DNA of 64,000 nt from CAZMBI01 sp964564675 (GTDB lineage: Bacteria; Pseudomonadota; Alphaproteobacteria; Rickettsiales; UBA3002). The notes beneath the pieces were generated by a model. The model saw only the letters and a list, made by a program, of their open reading frames with translations. It did not search any database and was not told the origin of the DNA. The stretch lies in NCBI GenBank assembly GCA_964564675.1, contig CAZMBI010000011.1, positions 6,967 through 70,966 on the forward strand, in the 5' to 3' direction. Shown in pieces: positions 8,530 to 16,861 of this stretch. Every line of letters begins with the position of its first letter. The first letter of the stretch is position 1. The position numbers and the translations under genes are program-made.

Positions 8530-8937
8530 ATGGCGTTCTTTTCCACCCTGCATATCTATACCGTTCATGTAAAGCCGGGCAAAAGCGGTCAGCAGGCCGA
8601 ACAGATCCGCTTTGTCGCAGAGGGATTTAACTGGCTGGCATTTTTATTTTCCACGCTGTGGGCGCTGTATCACCGGCTGTGGCTGATGGCGGGGTTTATC
8701 ATCGCCGCCAATGTCCTGCTGGCACTAGGTGTGGAGCGCGCCGGATTTGATATACTCAGCCTTTCAGTGCTGCAGCTTGGCTTGCAGGTCTGGGTCGGGT
8801 TTCACGGGAATGATTTTCTGCGCACCCGCCTGAAGCGCGACGGCTATGTCACCTATGCCATCGTCTCCGGGGAAAACAAAATGCGTGCCGAACAGCGCTT
8901 CTTCGACCAGCACGCCGAATTGCTGGCGCAGGAGTGA
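8530..8937 (+). CDS. DUF2628 membrane protein in the his operon
   Basis: A 135-residue protein starting MAFFSTLHIYTVHVKPG. It contains EGFNWLAFLFSTLWALYHRLW, followed by two or three hydrophobic segments, matching the DUF2628 family often found between hisB and hisH in alphaproteobacteria. Function is unknown. A longer frame extends upstream into hisB, but the start at 8530 matches the family length. Confidence 0.75.
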   Translation: MAFFSTLHIYTVHVKPGKSGQQAEQIRFVAEGFNWLAFLFSTLWALYHRLWLMAGFIIAANVLLALGVERAGFDILSLSVLQLGLQVWVGFHGNDFLRTRLKRDGYVTYAIVSGENKMRAEQRFFDQHAELLAQE

Positions 8938-8968
8938 CATACCGCATATCAGCAATGCAGAACCTGCT

Positions 8969-9658
8969 ATGACCATCCTCATCATCGATTACGGCTCCGG
9001 CAATCTGCACTCGGCGGCCAAAGCCTTCCAGAAGGCGGGCGACGAACGCAAGCTGGATGTCGCCGTTACCAGCGACCCGGATCAATTAGCCGGGGCCAGC
9101 CATATCGTGCTGCCCGGTGTCGGCGCCTTCGGCGACTGCATGGCCGGGCTTCAGGCCGTCAATGGCATGATCGAGGCGCTCCAGGAGGCGGTATTGAAGC
9201 GGGAAACCCCTTTTTTCGGTATTTGCGTGGGCATGCAGATGATGCTGACGCGCGGGCTGGAGCATGGTGAGCATGCGGGCCTGGGGTGGATTGAAGGGGA
9301 CGTGGTACCCATCACACAGGATTCAGGGCTCAGGGGCCGGGATTTGGGCAATACCCCCCCGAATGCCGAATCCCGCATGCCAATCCCTCTCAAAATCCCT
9401 CACATGGGATGGAACGAGCTGGTGCCCAGCCGGCCGGATCATCCGGTGTTTCGCGACCTGCCCGCCGCCCCGCATGCCTATTTTGTGCACAGCTTTCATG
9501 CGCAATGCGCCGGGGCAAACGACGTACTGGCCACGGTGGATTACGGCCATGCACTTTCTGCGTGCATTGGCCGGGGCACTATGCTAGGCACCCAGTTCCA
9601 CCCTGAGAAAAGTCAGGCGGTTGGGTTAAGACTGATTGGCAACTTTTTGGACATGTAG
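8969..9658 (+). CDS. hisH: HisH glutaminase subunit of IGP synthase, with in-frame repeat insertion
   Basis: Class I glutamine amidotransferase that supplies ammonia to HisF. The 229-residue protein starts MTILIIDYGSGNLHS, has the nucleophile in FFGICVGMQMM and the His-Glu pair in GTQFHPEKSQ. Between GDVVPI and KIPHMGWNEL, where homologues have only a short link, there are about 20 to 25 extra residues (roughly 117-136) coded by a palindromic repeat. The frame is kept and all catalytic motifs remain, so the gene is probably active. It lies 31 bases after DUF2628 and partners with hisF nearby. Confidence 0.93.
   Translation: MTILIIDYGSGNLHSAAKAFQKAGDERKLDVAVTSDPDQLAGASHIVLPGVGAFGDCMAGLQAVNGMIEALQEAVLKRETPFFGICVGMQMMLTRGLEHGEHAGLGWIEGDVVPITQDSGLRGRDLGNTPPNAESRMPIPLKIPHMGWNELVPSRPDHPVFRDLPAAPHAYFVHSFHAQCAGANDVLATVDYGHALSACIGRGTMLGTQFHPEKSQAVGLRLIGNFLDM
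9319..9374. repeat. Palindromic word-repeat element inserted in hisH
   Basis: GGATTCAGG at 9319 faces GCCGAATCCC at 9365-9374, with repeated words (ATTCAGGGCTCAGGG; GAATGCCGAATCCC) in each arm. It encodes non-conserved residues inside HisH and keeps the reading frame. It resembles the element at 28566-28661. Confidence 0.65.
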
Positions 9659-9756
9659 ACCAAACTGACATTAATTATTTGGCGTTTGAAGCGCAATCGG
9701 CTATGCACCAACTCACGATTTACGAAATACCGGATACCAAATAGTAAATACTGTCC

Positions 9757-10293
9757 ATGGCGCATATCTCCGTAGAAAAAATAACCGAGTTCAAAGGCCC
9801 GGACCTGGGCGATATCTCACAGGCGACCGAAGACGCCATTCGCGACGGCATCGGGTTTAACTGGGTCAGCCCGCCCGCGCGCGAAACCGTGGAACAATAC
9901 TGGAAAGGCGTGCTGATGGTGCCGGAGCGCGTATTGTTCGGCGGCCGGCTGGATGGCCATCTGGTCGCCTCCATCCAGCTGGTCAAACCCAGCAAGAGCA
10001 AGGAAACCTCGGCGTTTGCCGCCCGGCTTGAAGGGCATTTCGTCGCCCCCTGGTCGCGCGGGCACGGGCTGGCCAAGGCACTGCTGGAAGCCGCCGAGCG
10101 CGAAGCCGCCAATCATGGGTTTTCCACCCTCAAGCTGGATGTACGCGCCACTCAGACCAAAGCGATTACGTTATATCGCGAATGCGGCTATATCGAATGG
10201 GGCGTGTTGCCCAATTATGAATTTGTCAGCGGCAGTATGGTCTCCGGTCATTTCTTTTATAAACCGCTGCAGCCGTTAACGGAGCTGGTATGA
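9757..10293 (+). CDS. GNAT-family N-acetyltransferase
   Basis: A 178-residue acetyltransferase of the GNAT fold. The acetyl-CoA loop is in the FVAPWSRGHGLAKALLEAAE region (R/Q-x-x-G-x-G/A type), followed by LDVRATQTKAITLYRECGY, the usual C-terminal beta-alpha unit. The substrate is unknown. It lies between hisH and hisA, which are usually adjacent, so it looks like an insertion into the his block. The gap before it (9659-9756) carries short repeated words (ATTTACG, GTAAATAC) rather than a clear promoter. Confidence 0.85.
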   Translation: MAHISVEKITEFKGPDLGDISQATEDAIRDGIGFNWVSPPARETVEQYWKGVLMVPERVLFGGRLDGHLVASIQLVKPSKSKETSAFAARLEGHFVAPWSRGHGLAKALLEAAEREAANHGFSTLKLDVRATQTKAITLYRECGYIEWGVLPNYEFVSGSMVSGHFFYKPLQPLTELV

Positions 10294-10384
10294 AGGGAAA
10301 GCTTCAGGTGGCCGGGCGCCGATACCGGATGTTGGCACATGCCGGTTTTCCCTGTAGGCTGAAACCCGGAATTTGGAATCTGCT

Positions 10385-11107
10385 ATGATCCTCTACCCCG
10401 CCATCGACTTAAAAGACGGTCAGTGCGTACGCCTGCTCAAAGGCAATATGCAGGCGGCCACCACCTTTCCCAACAGTCCGGCCGAACAAGCCGCTATCTT
10501 CGCCGGTCAGGGGTTTCAGTGGCTGCACGTAGTCGATCTCAACGGCGCGTTCGAAGGCCATTCGGTGAATCGCGAGGCGGTGATCGCCATCCTGGAAGCG
10601 GTGGATATCCCGGTCGAACTCGGCGGCGGTATTCGCACCATGGCCGATATCGAGCAGTGGATACAAGCCGGCATCGCACGCATCATTATTGGCACACAGG
10701 CCCTGCGCGAGCCCGGTTTCGTGCGCGAGGCCTGCAAAGCCTATCCGGGACAGATTGCGGTAGGGATTGACGCCAAGGGCGGCCGTGTGGCGGTGGAAGG
10801 CTGGGCCAACGTCTCGGAAGTACGCGCTGTGGACCTGGCGCTGCAATATGAAGATGCCGGGGTATGCACCATTATCTACACCGATATCGACCGCGACGGC
10901 ATCATGCAGGGGCCCAATATTCCCGATACGGTGGCACTCGCCGAGCGCATCTCCACGCCGGTTGTGCTTTCCGGCGGCGTGTCCAACATCCATGACCTGC
11001 TATCGATCAAGGCCTTTGCCGCCAGTGGCATCGAAGGCGCTATTATCGGCCGCGCCATGTATGACGGCGCGATTGACCCGGAGCAGGCATTACGGCTGGT
11101 GGGGTAA
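10385..11107 (+). CDS. hisA: HisA isomerase (ProFAR isomerase)
   Basis: Fourth step of histidine synthesis, an Amadori rearrangement in a TIM barrel. The 240-residue protein starts MILYPAIDLKDGQCVRLLKG, with the catalytic Asp in AIDLKDG and the second in YTDIDRDGIMQGPN. Phosphate-binding motifs ELGGGIRT and LSGGVSN are present. The length is typical. An in-frame ATG 12 bases upstream is less likely, since homologues start MILYPAID. Confidence 0.95.
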   Translation: MILYPAIDLKDGQCVRLLKGNMQAATTFPNSPAEQAAIFAGQGFQWLHVVDLNGAFEGHSVNREAVIAILEAVDIPVELGGGIRTMADIEQWIQAGIARIIIGTQALREPGFVREACKAYPGQIAVGIDAKGGRVAVEGWANVSEVRAVDLALQYEDAGVCTIIYTDIDRDGIMQGPNIPDTVALAERISTPVVLSGGVSNIHDLLSIKAFAASGIEGAIIGRAMYDGAIDPEQALRLVG

Positions 11108-11127
11108 TAATATGCAACGACCATCAG

Positions 11128-11184
11128 CCCTCCCGCTTACTATATTCGTTTTCCTGCCCCATCAGGGGAAAGGGTTAGGGAGGG
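11128..11184. repeat. GC-rich inverted repeat between hisA and hisF
   Basis: CCCTCCC (11128-11134) and GGGAGGG (11178-11184) are facing arms around an inner CCTG/CAGG pair. The right arm supplies the only Shine-Dalgarno-like sequence of hisF. It is of the CCCTC/GAGGG type found in several other places in the window. Confidence 0.55.
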
Positions 11185-11188
11185 AGTG

Positions 11189-12010
11189 TTGCTGAAAACC
11201 CGCATCATCCCCTGCCTAGACGTGCATGCCGGTCGCGTCGTTAAAGGCGTCAATTTTATCGACCTGGTCGATGCCGGCGACCCTGTCGAGCAGGCCAAGC
11301 TGTATGATGCGCAGGGCGCCGACGAGCTGTGCTTCCTCGATATCACCGCTTCTTCCGATGATCGCGAAACGCTGTATGATATGGTCACGCGTGTTGCCGA
11401 GAGCTGCTTCATGCCGCTGACCGTCGGCGGCGGCGTGCGCACGCTGGAGGATATTCGCCGCCTGCTGCTGGCGGGAGCGGATAAGGTCTCCATCAACACC
11501 GCCGCCGTGCACCGCCCGGAATTTGTGCGTGAAGCGGCGGAAAAATTCGGTTCGCAGTGCATCGTGGTAGCGATTGATGCCCGGAAACGTTCGCAGTTCA
11601 GGGGTCACAGTTCAGAAAAAAAAGACGCGGATACTACTGAACTCTGTACTCTGAACTCTGAACTCTATGAGATATATACCCATGGCGGCCGCAACGCCAC
11701 CGGCATCGATGCCGTGGCATGGGCACGCCGCATGGTGGCTTGCGGCGCCGGCGAACTGCTTGTGACCTCGATGGACCATGACGGCACCCGGCAGGGGTTT
11801 GACCTGCCCATGACCCGCGCCATCGCCGATGCGGTCAGCGTCCCCGTGATCGCCTCCGGCGGTGTCGGGGCGTTGCCCCATTTCGCCGAGGGGGTGCGGG
11901 AAGGCCATGCCAGCGCCCTGCTGGCCGCTTCCGTCTTTCACTTCGGCGAGTACAGCATCGCCCAGGTCAAAGACGCCATGGCCGAAGCCGGCGTGCCGGT
12001 GCGATTATAA
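11189..12010 (+). CDS. hisF: HisF cyclase subunit of IGP synthase, with in-frame repeat insertion
   Basis: TIM-barrel cyclase that makes imidazole glycerol phosphate and AICAR with ammonia from HisH. The start is most likely the TTG at 11189, giving MLKTRIIPCLDVHAGRVVKG as in homologues; a GTG three bases earlier is possible. The phosphate sites VGGGVRT and ASGGVG and the second catalytic Asp region MDHDGTRQGFD are present. About 24 extra residues (roughly 136-159) interrupt the segment between VVAIDAR and EIYTHGGRNATG, which is short in homologues. They are coded by a palindromic repeat. The frame is intact, so activity is likely retained. Confidence 0.92.
   Translation: MLKTRIIPCLDVHAGRVVKGVNFIDLVDAGDPVEQAKLYDAQGADELCFLDITASSDDRETLYDMVTRVAESCFMPLTVGGGVRTLEDIRRLLLAGADKVSINTAAVHRPEFVREAAEKFGSQCIVVAIDARKRSQFRGHSSEKKDADTTELCTLNSELYEIYTHGGRNATGIDAVAWARRMVACGAGELLVTSMDHDGTRQGFDLPMTRAIADAVSVPVIASGGVGALPHFAEGVREGHASALLAASVFHFGEYSIAQVKDAMAEAGVPVRL
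11594..11666. repeat. Palindromic word-repeat element inserted in hisF
   Basis: CAGTTCAG words (11594-11600, 11608-11615) face CTGAACTCTG words (11637-11646, 11651-11666) across an A-rich loop of about 20 bases. The element is in frame in hisF and codes for a stretch rich in Thr, Glu, Leu and Ser that homologues lack. Confidence 0.75.
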
Positions 12011-12134
12011 CGGACCGTTATGGCAAAAACCTGCCGTCAGCGCGGGGCGGGCGCGGCGCCGGCTGCGCCGGCTGCCCGTATTTTGTCATCAAATCTTCAC
12101 GCTGCACAGCCTGCTATTTTGCTATCATAAATTT

Positions 12135-12440
12135 ATGATGCGTATGATTTTCTGGATAGCGTTACTGGGCATGGCATTTGCCACCACGGCATGCCGTCCC
12201 GGCGATTTATACATGGTCAACCCGCAAGGCCCACCCGAATATCGCCTGGGCTGGGAAGACGGTTGCGACAGTGGCGTCTCCGCGCAGGGCAGCCCGATGT
12301 TTAAAGCCATATTTGGCTTTAAGAAACGTCCTGAAATGGGTAATAACGAGCTGTATAAGCAGGCCTGGAACGAAGGATTCACCTACTGCCGCTTTACCAC
12401 CGGCAACAACAATCAATCGTTTGACAATCTCGGATTCTAA
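12135..12440 (+). CDS. Small exported protein, unknown function
   Basis: A 101-residue protein with a hydrophobic N-terminus MMRMIFWIALLGMAFATTAC, which could be a signal peptide; the Cys at the end suggests a lipoprotein, but the lipobox is poor (ATTAC). The rest includes YRLGWEDGCDSG and YKQAWNEGFTYCRF, two GW/WxDG-C type segments that look like a pair of short repeats with one Cys each. No family recognised. It ends the plus-strand his cluster and is followed by a hairpin and repeats. Confidence 0.6.
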   Translation: MMRMIFWIALLGMAFATTACRPGDLYMVNPQGPPEYRLGWEDGCDSGVSAQGSPMFKAIFGFKKRPEMGNNELYKQAWNEGFTYCRFTTGNNNQSFDNLGF

Positions 12441-12452
12441 GCGCATAGCCCC

Positions 12453-12479
12453 CTGCCCTCTCCCACCGAGAGAGGGCAG
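12453..12479. terminator. Hairpin after the his cluster (terminator-like, no T run)
   Basis: CTGCCCTCTC (12453-12462) pairs with GAGAGGGCAG (12470-12479) across a 7-base loop. No run of T follows, so this may be a repeat of the CCCTCTC family or an mRNA 3' end rather than a classical intrinsic terminator. Confidence 0.4.
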
Positions 12480-12505
12480 CACCGCGCGCCATCTCGTCTG
12501 AATAC

Positions 12506-12672
12506 CAGTTTCAATTTGATCTTGATCGCGCATGCTGTAGGTTAACGACTATAATTTACGCGTGGCAGCGCCGTAGCGAAAATGTCGGGATTTGAGAACC
12601 GCAGCGCAGTGTACTAAGAGGTACATGAGCAGCGGAAGCGCAGAGTTCCGGCATTTGCAGCACGGCGCTGCC
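12506..12672. repeat. 167 bp direct repeat, copy 1, containing a 109 bp palindromic element
   Basis: Identical to copy 2 at 12698-12864 except for one base (A12662 versus C12854). The last 109 bases (12564-12672) are bounded by perfect 10-base inverted repeats, GGCAGCGCCG and CGGCGCTGCC. Inside are further pairing arms and a GTGTAC ... GTACAT core. A TATAAT lies at about 12550 before the element. A diverged third copy of the element is at 29673-29775. Confidence 0.85.
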
Positions 12673-12697
12673 TGCAGGGTGAGCCGCGTTAAAACGG

Positions 12698-12864
12698 CAG
12701 TTTCAATTTGATCTTGATCGCGCATGCTGTAGGTTAACGACTATAATTTACGCGTGGCAGCGCCGTAGCGAAAATGTCGGGATTTGAGAACCGCAGCGCA
12801 GTGTACTAAGAGGTACATGAGCAGCGGAAGCGCAGAGTTCCGGCATTTGCAGCCCGGCGCTGCC
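12698..12864. repeat. 167 bp direct repeat, copy 2, next to the tRNA gene
   Basis: Second copy of the repeat, with its palindromic part at 12756-12864 ending nine bases before the tRNA. Near-identity with copy 1 points to a recent tandem duplication with a 192-base period. Confidence 0.85.
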
Positions 12865-12873
12865 ACGCGGCAC

Positions 12874-12949
12874 GGGGGCGTAGCTCAGCGGTTAGAGCAG
12901 GGCGCTCATAACGCCTTGGCCGGGGGTTCAAATCCCTCCGCCCCCACCA
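12874..12949 (+). tRNA. tRNA with anticodon CAU, probably tRNA-Ile2 (lysidine type)
   Basis: A complete 76-base cloverleaf can be folded by eye. The acceptor stem is GGGGGCG with CGCCCCC, the D arm is GCTC ... GAGC, the anticodon loop is CTCATAA, and the T arm has GGGGGTTCAAATCCCTC. The discriminator A and CCA are encoded. CAU is read by initiator Met, elongator Met or Ile2. The sequence after the anticodon stem (CTTGGCC) resembles Ile-CAU genes, whose C34 is converted to lysidine by TilS. It is not initiator-like, since the acceptor stem is fully paired. Confidence 0.9.
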
Positions 12950-12976
12950 CCCCTGATTGCGGGAACGATAACCTCA

Positions 12977-14239
12977 ATGTCTAAGAAAACAGCCATTATC
13001 GGATCGGGCATTTCGGGACTGGGCGCGGCTTATCTGCTGCACCCCAAAGACACCATTACCGTCTACGAAAAAGAATCCTATATCGGCGGGCACAGCCGCA
13101 CGCTGGAAGCCGACACGCCGATCGGCCCCGTCCCTGTGGATACCGGCTTTATCGTATTCAACTACCGCAATTACCCCTTGCTTACCGGCCTGTTTGCCCA
13201 TTGCGACGTACCGGTGGAACAAAGCGACATGTCTTTTGCCGCCAGTATCGGCGATGGCTGGCTGGAATATGGCACGCAATCGCTGCGCACGTTATTCGCG
13301 CAAAAGCGTAACCTGGCCCGTCCGCGTTACTGGCGCATGCTGCGCGATATTCTCACCTTTAACCGCGAAGGCGTGCGCTATCTTGCATCCCCCGGCAACC
13401 TCACACTGGGCGCATTCATTCGCACGCTGGGCCTGAGCGACTGGTTCCGCGATTATTTCATCCTTGCCATCGGCGGCGCCATCTGGAGCTGCCCGCCGCA
13501 CACCATGCTGAATTTTCCGGCCGCCAGTTTCCTGCGTTTTTTCCAGAATCATGGCCTGCTTACCGTCAATGATCAGCCGCAATGGTATACGGTCAGCGGC
13601 GGCAGCCGGGAATATGTCCGCCGCGTCACCGCACCTTTTGCCGATCGTATTTTCACCAACCGCGGTGTGGCGCGCGTCACGCGCGATGAAAGCGGGGTTG
13701 AGATCACCGATCAACAGGGCCACAGCGCGCGTTATGACCGGGTCGTCTTCGCCTGCCATGGCGATCAGGCGCTGGCCCTGCTGGCTGATGCGGATGCGCG
13801 CGAGCGCGAGATATTAGGCGCCTTTCGCTATCAGACCAATCAGATTATATTACATGGTGACACCAGCTTTATGCCCAAACGCCGGGCCGCCTGGGCCAGC
13901 TGGGTGTATTTACTGGAAGGCATGCGCGACGCGCGCCCGGCGATTAGTTTGAGTTACTGGATGAACCGGCTGCAGAATCTGGATGAGCGCGCACCGCTGA
14001 TTGTCACGCTCAATCCCGGGCGCGAGCCGGATGCCGGCCGGGTGTATAACCGCCACTGGTTCGAACATCCCATCTTTGATGAAGGCGCCATCGCCGCGCA
14101 ACAGGCACTGCCCGCATTACAAGGGCACCGGCACAGTTATTTCTGCGGCGCGTATACGCGCTACGGCTTTCACGAAGATGGGCTGATGAGCGGGGTACAC
14201 GTCGCCGAGTTGCTTGGCGCAAAAGTGCCGTGGCGCTAG
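12977..14239 (+). CDS. FAD-dependent amine-oxidase-type oxidoreductase (COG2907-like)
   Basis: A 420-residue flavoprotein with an N-terminal dinucleotide site IIGSGISGLGAAYLL and the following VYEKESYIGGHSRT, as in the amine oxidase/desaturase fold. The C-terminal FAD segment is near YFCGAYTRYGFHEDGLMSG. In many proteobacteria this protein begins an operon with DUF1365, a CFA-type methyltransferase and DUF3833, exactly as here. Homologous clusters take part in modifying membrane fatty acids, including methylated and furan fatty acids in some alphaproteobacteria. The exact substrate here is inferred, not shown. Confidence 0.85.
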   Translation: MSKKTAIIGSGISGLGAAYLLHPKDTITVYEKESYIGGHSRTLEADTPIGPVPVDTGFIVFNYRNYPLLTGLFAHCDVPVEQSDMSFAASIGDGWLEYGTQSLRTLFAQKRNLARPRYWRMLRDILTFNREGVRYLASPGNLTLGAFIRTLGLSDWFRDYFILAIGGAIWSCPPHTMLNFPAASFLRFFQNHGLLTVNDQPQWYTVSGGSREYVRRVTAPFADRIFTNRGVARVTRDESGVEITDQQGHSARYDRVVFACHGDQALALLADADAREREILGAFRYQTNQIILHGDTSFMPKRRAAWASWVYLLEGMRDARPAISLSYWMNRLQNLDERAPLIVTLNPGREPDAGRVYNRHWFEHPIFDEGAIAAQQALPALQGHRHSYFCGAYTRYGFHEDGLMSGVHVAELLGAKVPWR

Positions 14240-14290
14240 GATGAGAGGCAAACGCCGCATCGCTACGCGGCAGAGGAAAAACGCATCGCC

Positions 14291-15085
14291 ATGAAGCCAA
14301 CAGAACCGGCCATACTAAGTGCAAAGGTCATGCATAAGCGACTGATACCCAAGGTCAATCAGTTCGTCTACCGGGTGTATAACCTGGCCATTCCGCTGCA
14401 AGCCATCCCGCAACTGGCCGATGGCCGGCGTTTCGGGCTGAACCGGGCGGGTATTATGAGTTTCTGGGAAAAAGACCACGGCCCGCGCGACGGCAGCGAT
14501 CTGAATACATGGATCCGCAACATACTGCAGGAACACGCGATCGAGCCGGTGGCGCATATCATGCTGGTAACCATGCCGCGCGTATTTGGCTACGGCTTCA
14601 ATCCGGTCAGCTTCTGGTTGTGTCTGGATGAACGGCACCGGCTGCGCGCCGTACTGTGCGCGGTCAGCAACACGTTCGGCGAGCATCATGATTATCTGTG
14701 CGCGCACGCGGACGGCCGTCCGATCACCGCACAGGACTGGCTGGAGGCTGAAAAGGTCTTCCACGTCTCCCCCTTTATCGAACGCGAAGGGTATTACCGT
14801 TTCCGTTTCGATTTTCAGCCTGAAAACGACAGGCTGGGCATCTGGATCGATTATTATAATGCCGCCGGTGAGAAATTACTGCTGACCTCGATCGTCGGCT
14901 CCTTCAGCCCCTATCACCGCCGCAGCCGCGCCCGCGCCTTCTGGTCGCACCCGCTACTGACGCTGATGGTCATCGGCCGCATTCACTGGCAGGCGATCCG
15001 GCTGTTGCGCAAACGCGTCCGCTACATCGTCAAACCAGCTCAGCGCGAGCCGCGTCGGACCTCGTCTTCTACACTTGCCAATTAA
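14291..15085 (+). CDS. DUF1365 protein
   Basis: A 264-residue protein of the DUF1365 family. Recognisable segments are a start with KVMHKRLIPKVNQFVYRVY, RVFGYGFNPVSFWLC, and EVFHVSPF-type EKVFHVSPFIEREGYYRF. Biochemical role unknown; the gene is nearly always between the FAD oxidoreductase and the CFA-like methyltransferase, so it probably acts on the same acyl chains. It starts about 50 bases after the oxidoreductase gene. Confidence 0.85.
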   Translation: MKPTEPAILSAKVMHKRLIPKVNQFVYRVYNLAIPLQAIPQLADGRRFGLNRAGIMSFWEKDHGPRDGSDLNTWIRNILQEHAIEPVAHIMLVTMPRVFGYGFNPVSFWLCLDERHRLRAVLCAVSNTFGEHHDYLCAHADGRPITAQDWLEAEKVFHVSPFIEREGYYRFRFDFQPENDRLGIWIDYYNAAGEKLLLTSIVGSFSPYHRRSRARAFWSHPLLTLMVIGRIHWQAIRLLRKRVRYIVKPAQREPRRTSSSTLAN

Positions 15086-15138
15086 ACAATTTAGACTATG
15101 TTTAAAGAGAATAATTAAATCTTATCCTGCAGGTTATT

Positions 15139-16305
15139 ATGTCGCTAGGCGATTCGCGCGTGGGGCAGCATTTCATCCGGGCGCTGCAAAACGTCACTTT
15201 GGGCGAGATCACCGTCACCGCTCCCGACGGCACGCAATATCATGCGCAGGGCACGCAGCCCGGCCCATCGGCGCAACTCATCGTACATGACTGGCGCGCC
15301 ATTAAGGAGCTCGCCATGCGTGGCGATATCGGCTTTGCCGAAGGCTATCGCGACGGCTTGTGGGACAGTCCCGACCTGGAGGCCGTAATCGCGTTCGGGC
15401 TGCAAAACGAGGCGTCACTCAAACGCTACGTCTTCGGCGGCTCGCTGTTTCGCGTGCTGGGGCGGCTGATGCGGCTGAAACGGCCTAACAGCCTGCGCGG
15501 CAGCAAGAACAACATCCACGCCCATTACGATCTGGGCAACCACTTTTATGGCCTGTGGCTGGATGAAAGTATGACTTATTCCTCGGCCCTGTTCGCCGGC
15601 GAGCACACCGCGCTGGAGGCCGCGCAATATCAAAAATATGACCGTATTATCGAGCGGCTGGGCAGTGGTTCCGGCGATTTGCTGGAGATCGGCTGCGGCT
15701 GGGGTGGGTTTGCCGAGCGCGCCTGCGAGCAAAGCAACCTGTCGGTCAAGGGTATCACCATTTCCGGGGCGCAGCATGAATTCGCCCGCCGGCGCCTCGG
15801 CGATGAGGCGCGAATCGCGCTTGAGGATTACCGCGAGCAGGAGGGTCGCTACGACCATCTGGTCTCCATCGAAATGTTTGAAGCCGTCGGCGAGCGCTAC
15901 TGGCCGACTTACTTCAACAAGCTAAAATCGCTGCTCAAAGCGGATGGTAATGCGGTCGTGCAGACCATCACCATCGATGACAGGCATTTCGCCGATTATA
16001 AACGCGGCAGCGATGTGATTCGCGAATATATCTTTCCCGGCGGTATGCTGCCCTCGCCGTCCACTTTCAAACGCGCCGCCGAAAAGGCGGGGCTGACCAT
16101 TACCGATCGCTACGCCTTCGGCCAGGACTACGCCAAAACGCTGCAGGAATGGCTCAACCGCTTCGACGCCAAACGCAAGGATATTCTGGCGCTGGGTTTT
16201 GATGAACGCTTCATCCGCTTATGGCGATTTTATCTCGCCGGGTGTATGGCCAGTTTCCGTATCGGTCGCACCGATGTCATGCAACTGGAGTTACATCATG
16301 CTTAA
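15139..16305 (+). CDS. cfa: Cyclopropane-fatty-acid synthase family methyltransferase
   Basis: SAM-dependent enzyme that transfers a methyl or methylene group to unsaturated phospholipid acyl chains at the membrane. The 388-residue protein has the SAM motif LLEIGCGWGGFAERA, the VSIEMFEAVGERYWP segment, and the conserved FPGGMLPS and RTDVMQLEL regions. It lacks nothing obvious compared with the family. Because it sits with the FAD oxidoreductase and DUF1365, it could instead be the methyltransferase of a branched or furan fatty acid pathway. The 3' end overlaps the next gene by 8 bases. Confidence 0.9.
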   Translation: MSLGDSRVGQHFIRALQNVTLGEITVTAPDGTQYHAQGTQPGPSAQLIVHDWRAIKELAMRGDIGFAEGYRDGLWDSPDLEAVIAFGLQNEASLKRYVFGGSLFRVLGRLMRLKRPNSLRGSKNNIHAHYDLGNHFYGLWLDESMTYSSALFAGEHTALEAAQYQKYDRIIERLGSGSGDLLEIGCGWGGFAERACEQSNLSVKGITISGAQHEFARRRLGDEARIALEDYREQEGRYDHLVSIEMFEAVGERYWPTYFNKLKSLLKADGNAVVQTITIDDRHFADYKRGSDVIREYIFPGGMLPSPSTFKRAAEKAGLTITDRYAFGQDYAKTLQEWLNRFDAKRKDILALGFDERFIRLWRFYLAGCMASFRIGRTDVMQLELHHA

Positions 16306-16861
16306 ATCAATGGCGCATCAATGGCTGAAAAAACCGGCCCGGGCGCGGCTGGCTCCGGCTTTCATCGCTTTGTTTTTGAGCACGGCCAGCCTGGCCGGTG
16401 ACATTCCGCCGTATGTCAATGCCTATGTACCCGACGCCGAAATCGTCGGCAACGGCCGGCTTACCGTACTGATCTGGGATGCGTATGATGCCACGCTGTT
16501 TGCGCCTGACGGCGAATGGGAGCAAGGCGCGCCCTATGCCCTGCGGCTGGGTTATCTGGTCGACTTGAAAGGCGCCGATATTTCCGAACGCTCCAAGGAG
16601 GAAATGCAGGAACAAGACGCCGCCAGCCCGCAACAGCTGAATGCTTGGCGTACGCGGATGGATAAAATATTTCCCGATGTCAAAGCGGGCGACAGCATTA
16701 CCGGCATAGCCACCGACGAGGGCGTGAGCATTTTCTATCACAACAGCGAGGAAATCGGCCGCGTGTCGGACCCGGCGTTCACCCGCGCCTTTTTCAATAT
16801 CTGGCTGAGTGAGCGCACTTCCGAGCCTGAGTTACGCGCCGAACTGCTGGGGCTTGAATGA
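16298..16861 (+). CDS. Chalcone-isomerase-like exported protein
   Basis: A 187-residue protein with a signal peptide (APAFIALFLSTASLAGD) and a domain that fits the bacterial chalcone isomerase-like family: GNGRLTVLIWDAYDATLFAP near the start, LRLGYLVDLKGADISERSKEEM, and ARAFFNIWL-type TRAFFNIWLSERTSEPELRAELLG at the end. Bacterial members bind fatty acids or heme-like ligands; the role here is not known. It overlaps cfa by 8 bases and the next gene by 4, showing a tight operon. Confidence 0.8.
   Translation: MLKSMAHQWLKKPARARLAPAFIALFLSTASLAGDIPPYVNAYVPDAEIVGNGRLTVLIWDAYDATLFAPDGEWEQGAPYALRLGYLVDLKGADISERSKEEMQEQDAASPQQLNAWRTRMDKIFPDVKAGDSITGIATDEGVSIFYHNSEEIGRVSDPAFTRAFFNIWLSERTSEPELRAELLGLE

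Noticed and set aside
12506..12864. CRISPR array at the tandem repeats
   Set aside because: Only two long near-identical units, no regular short repeats or spacers, and no cas genes.
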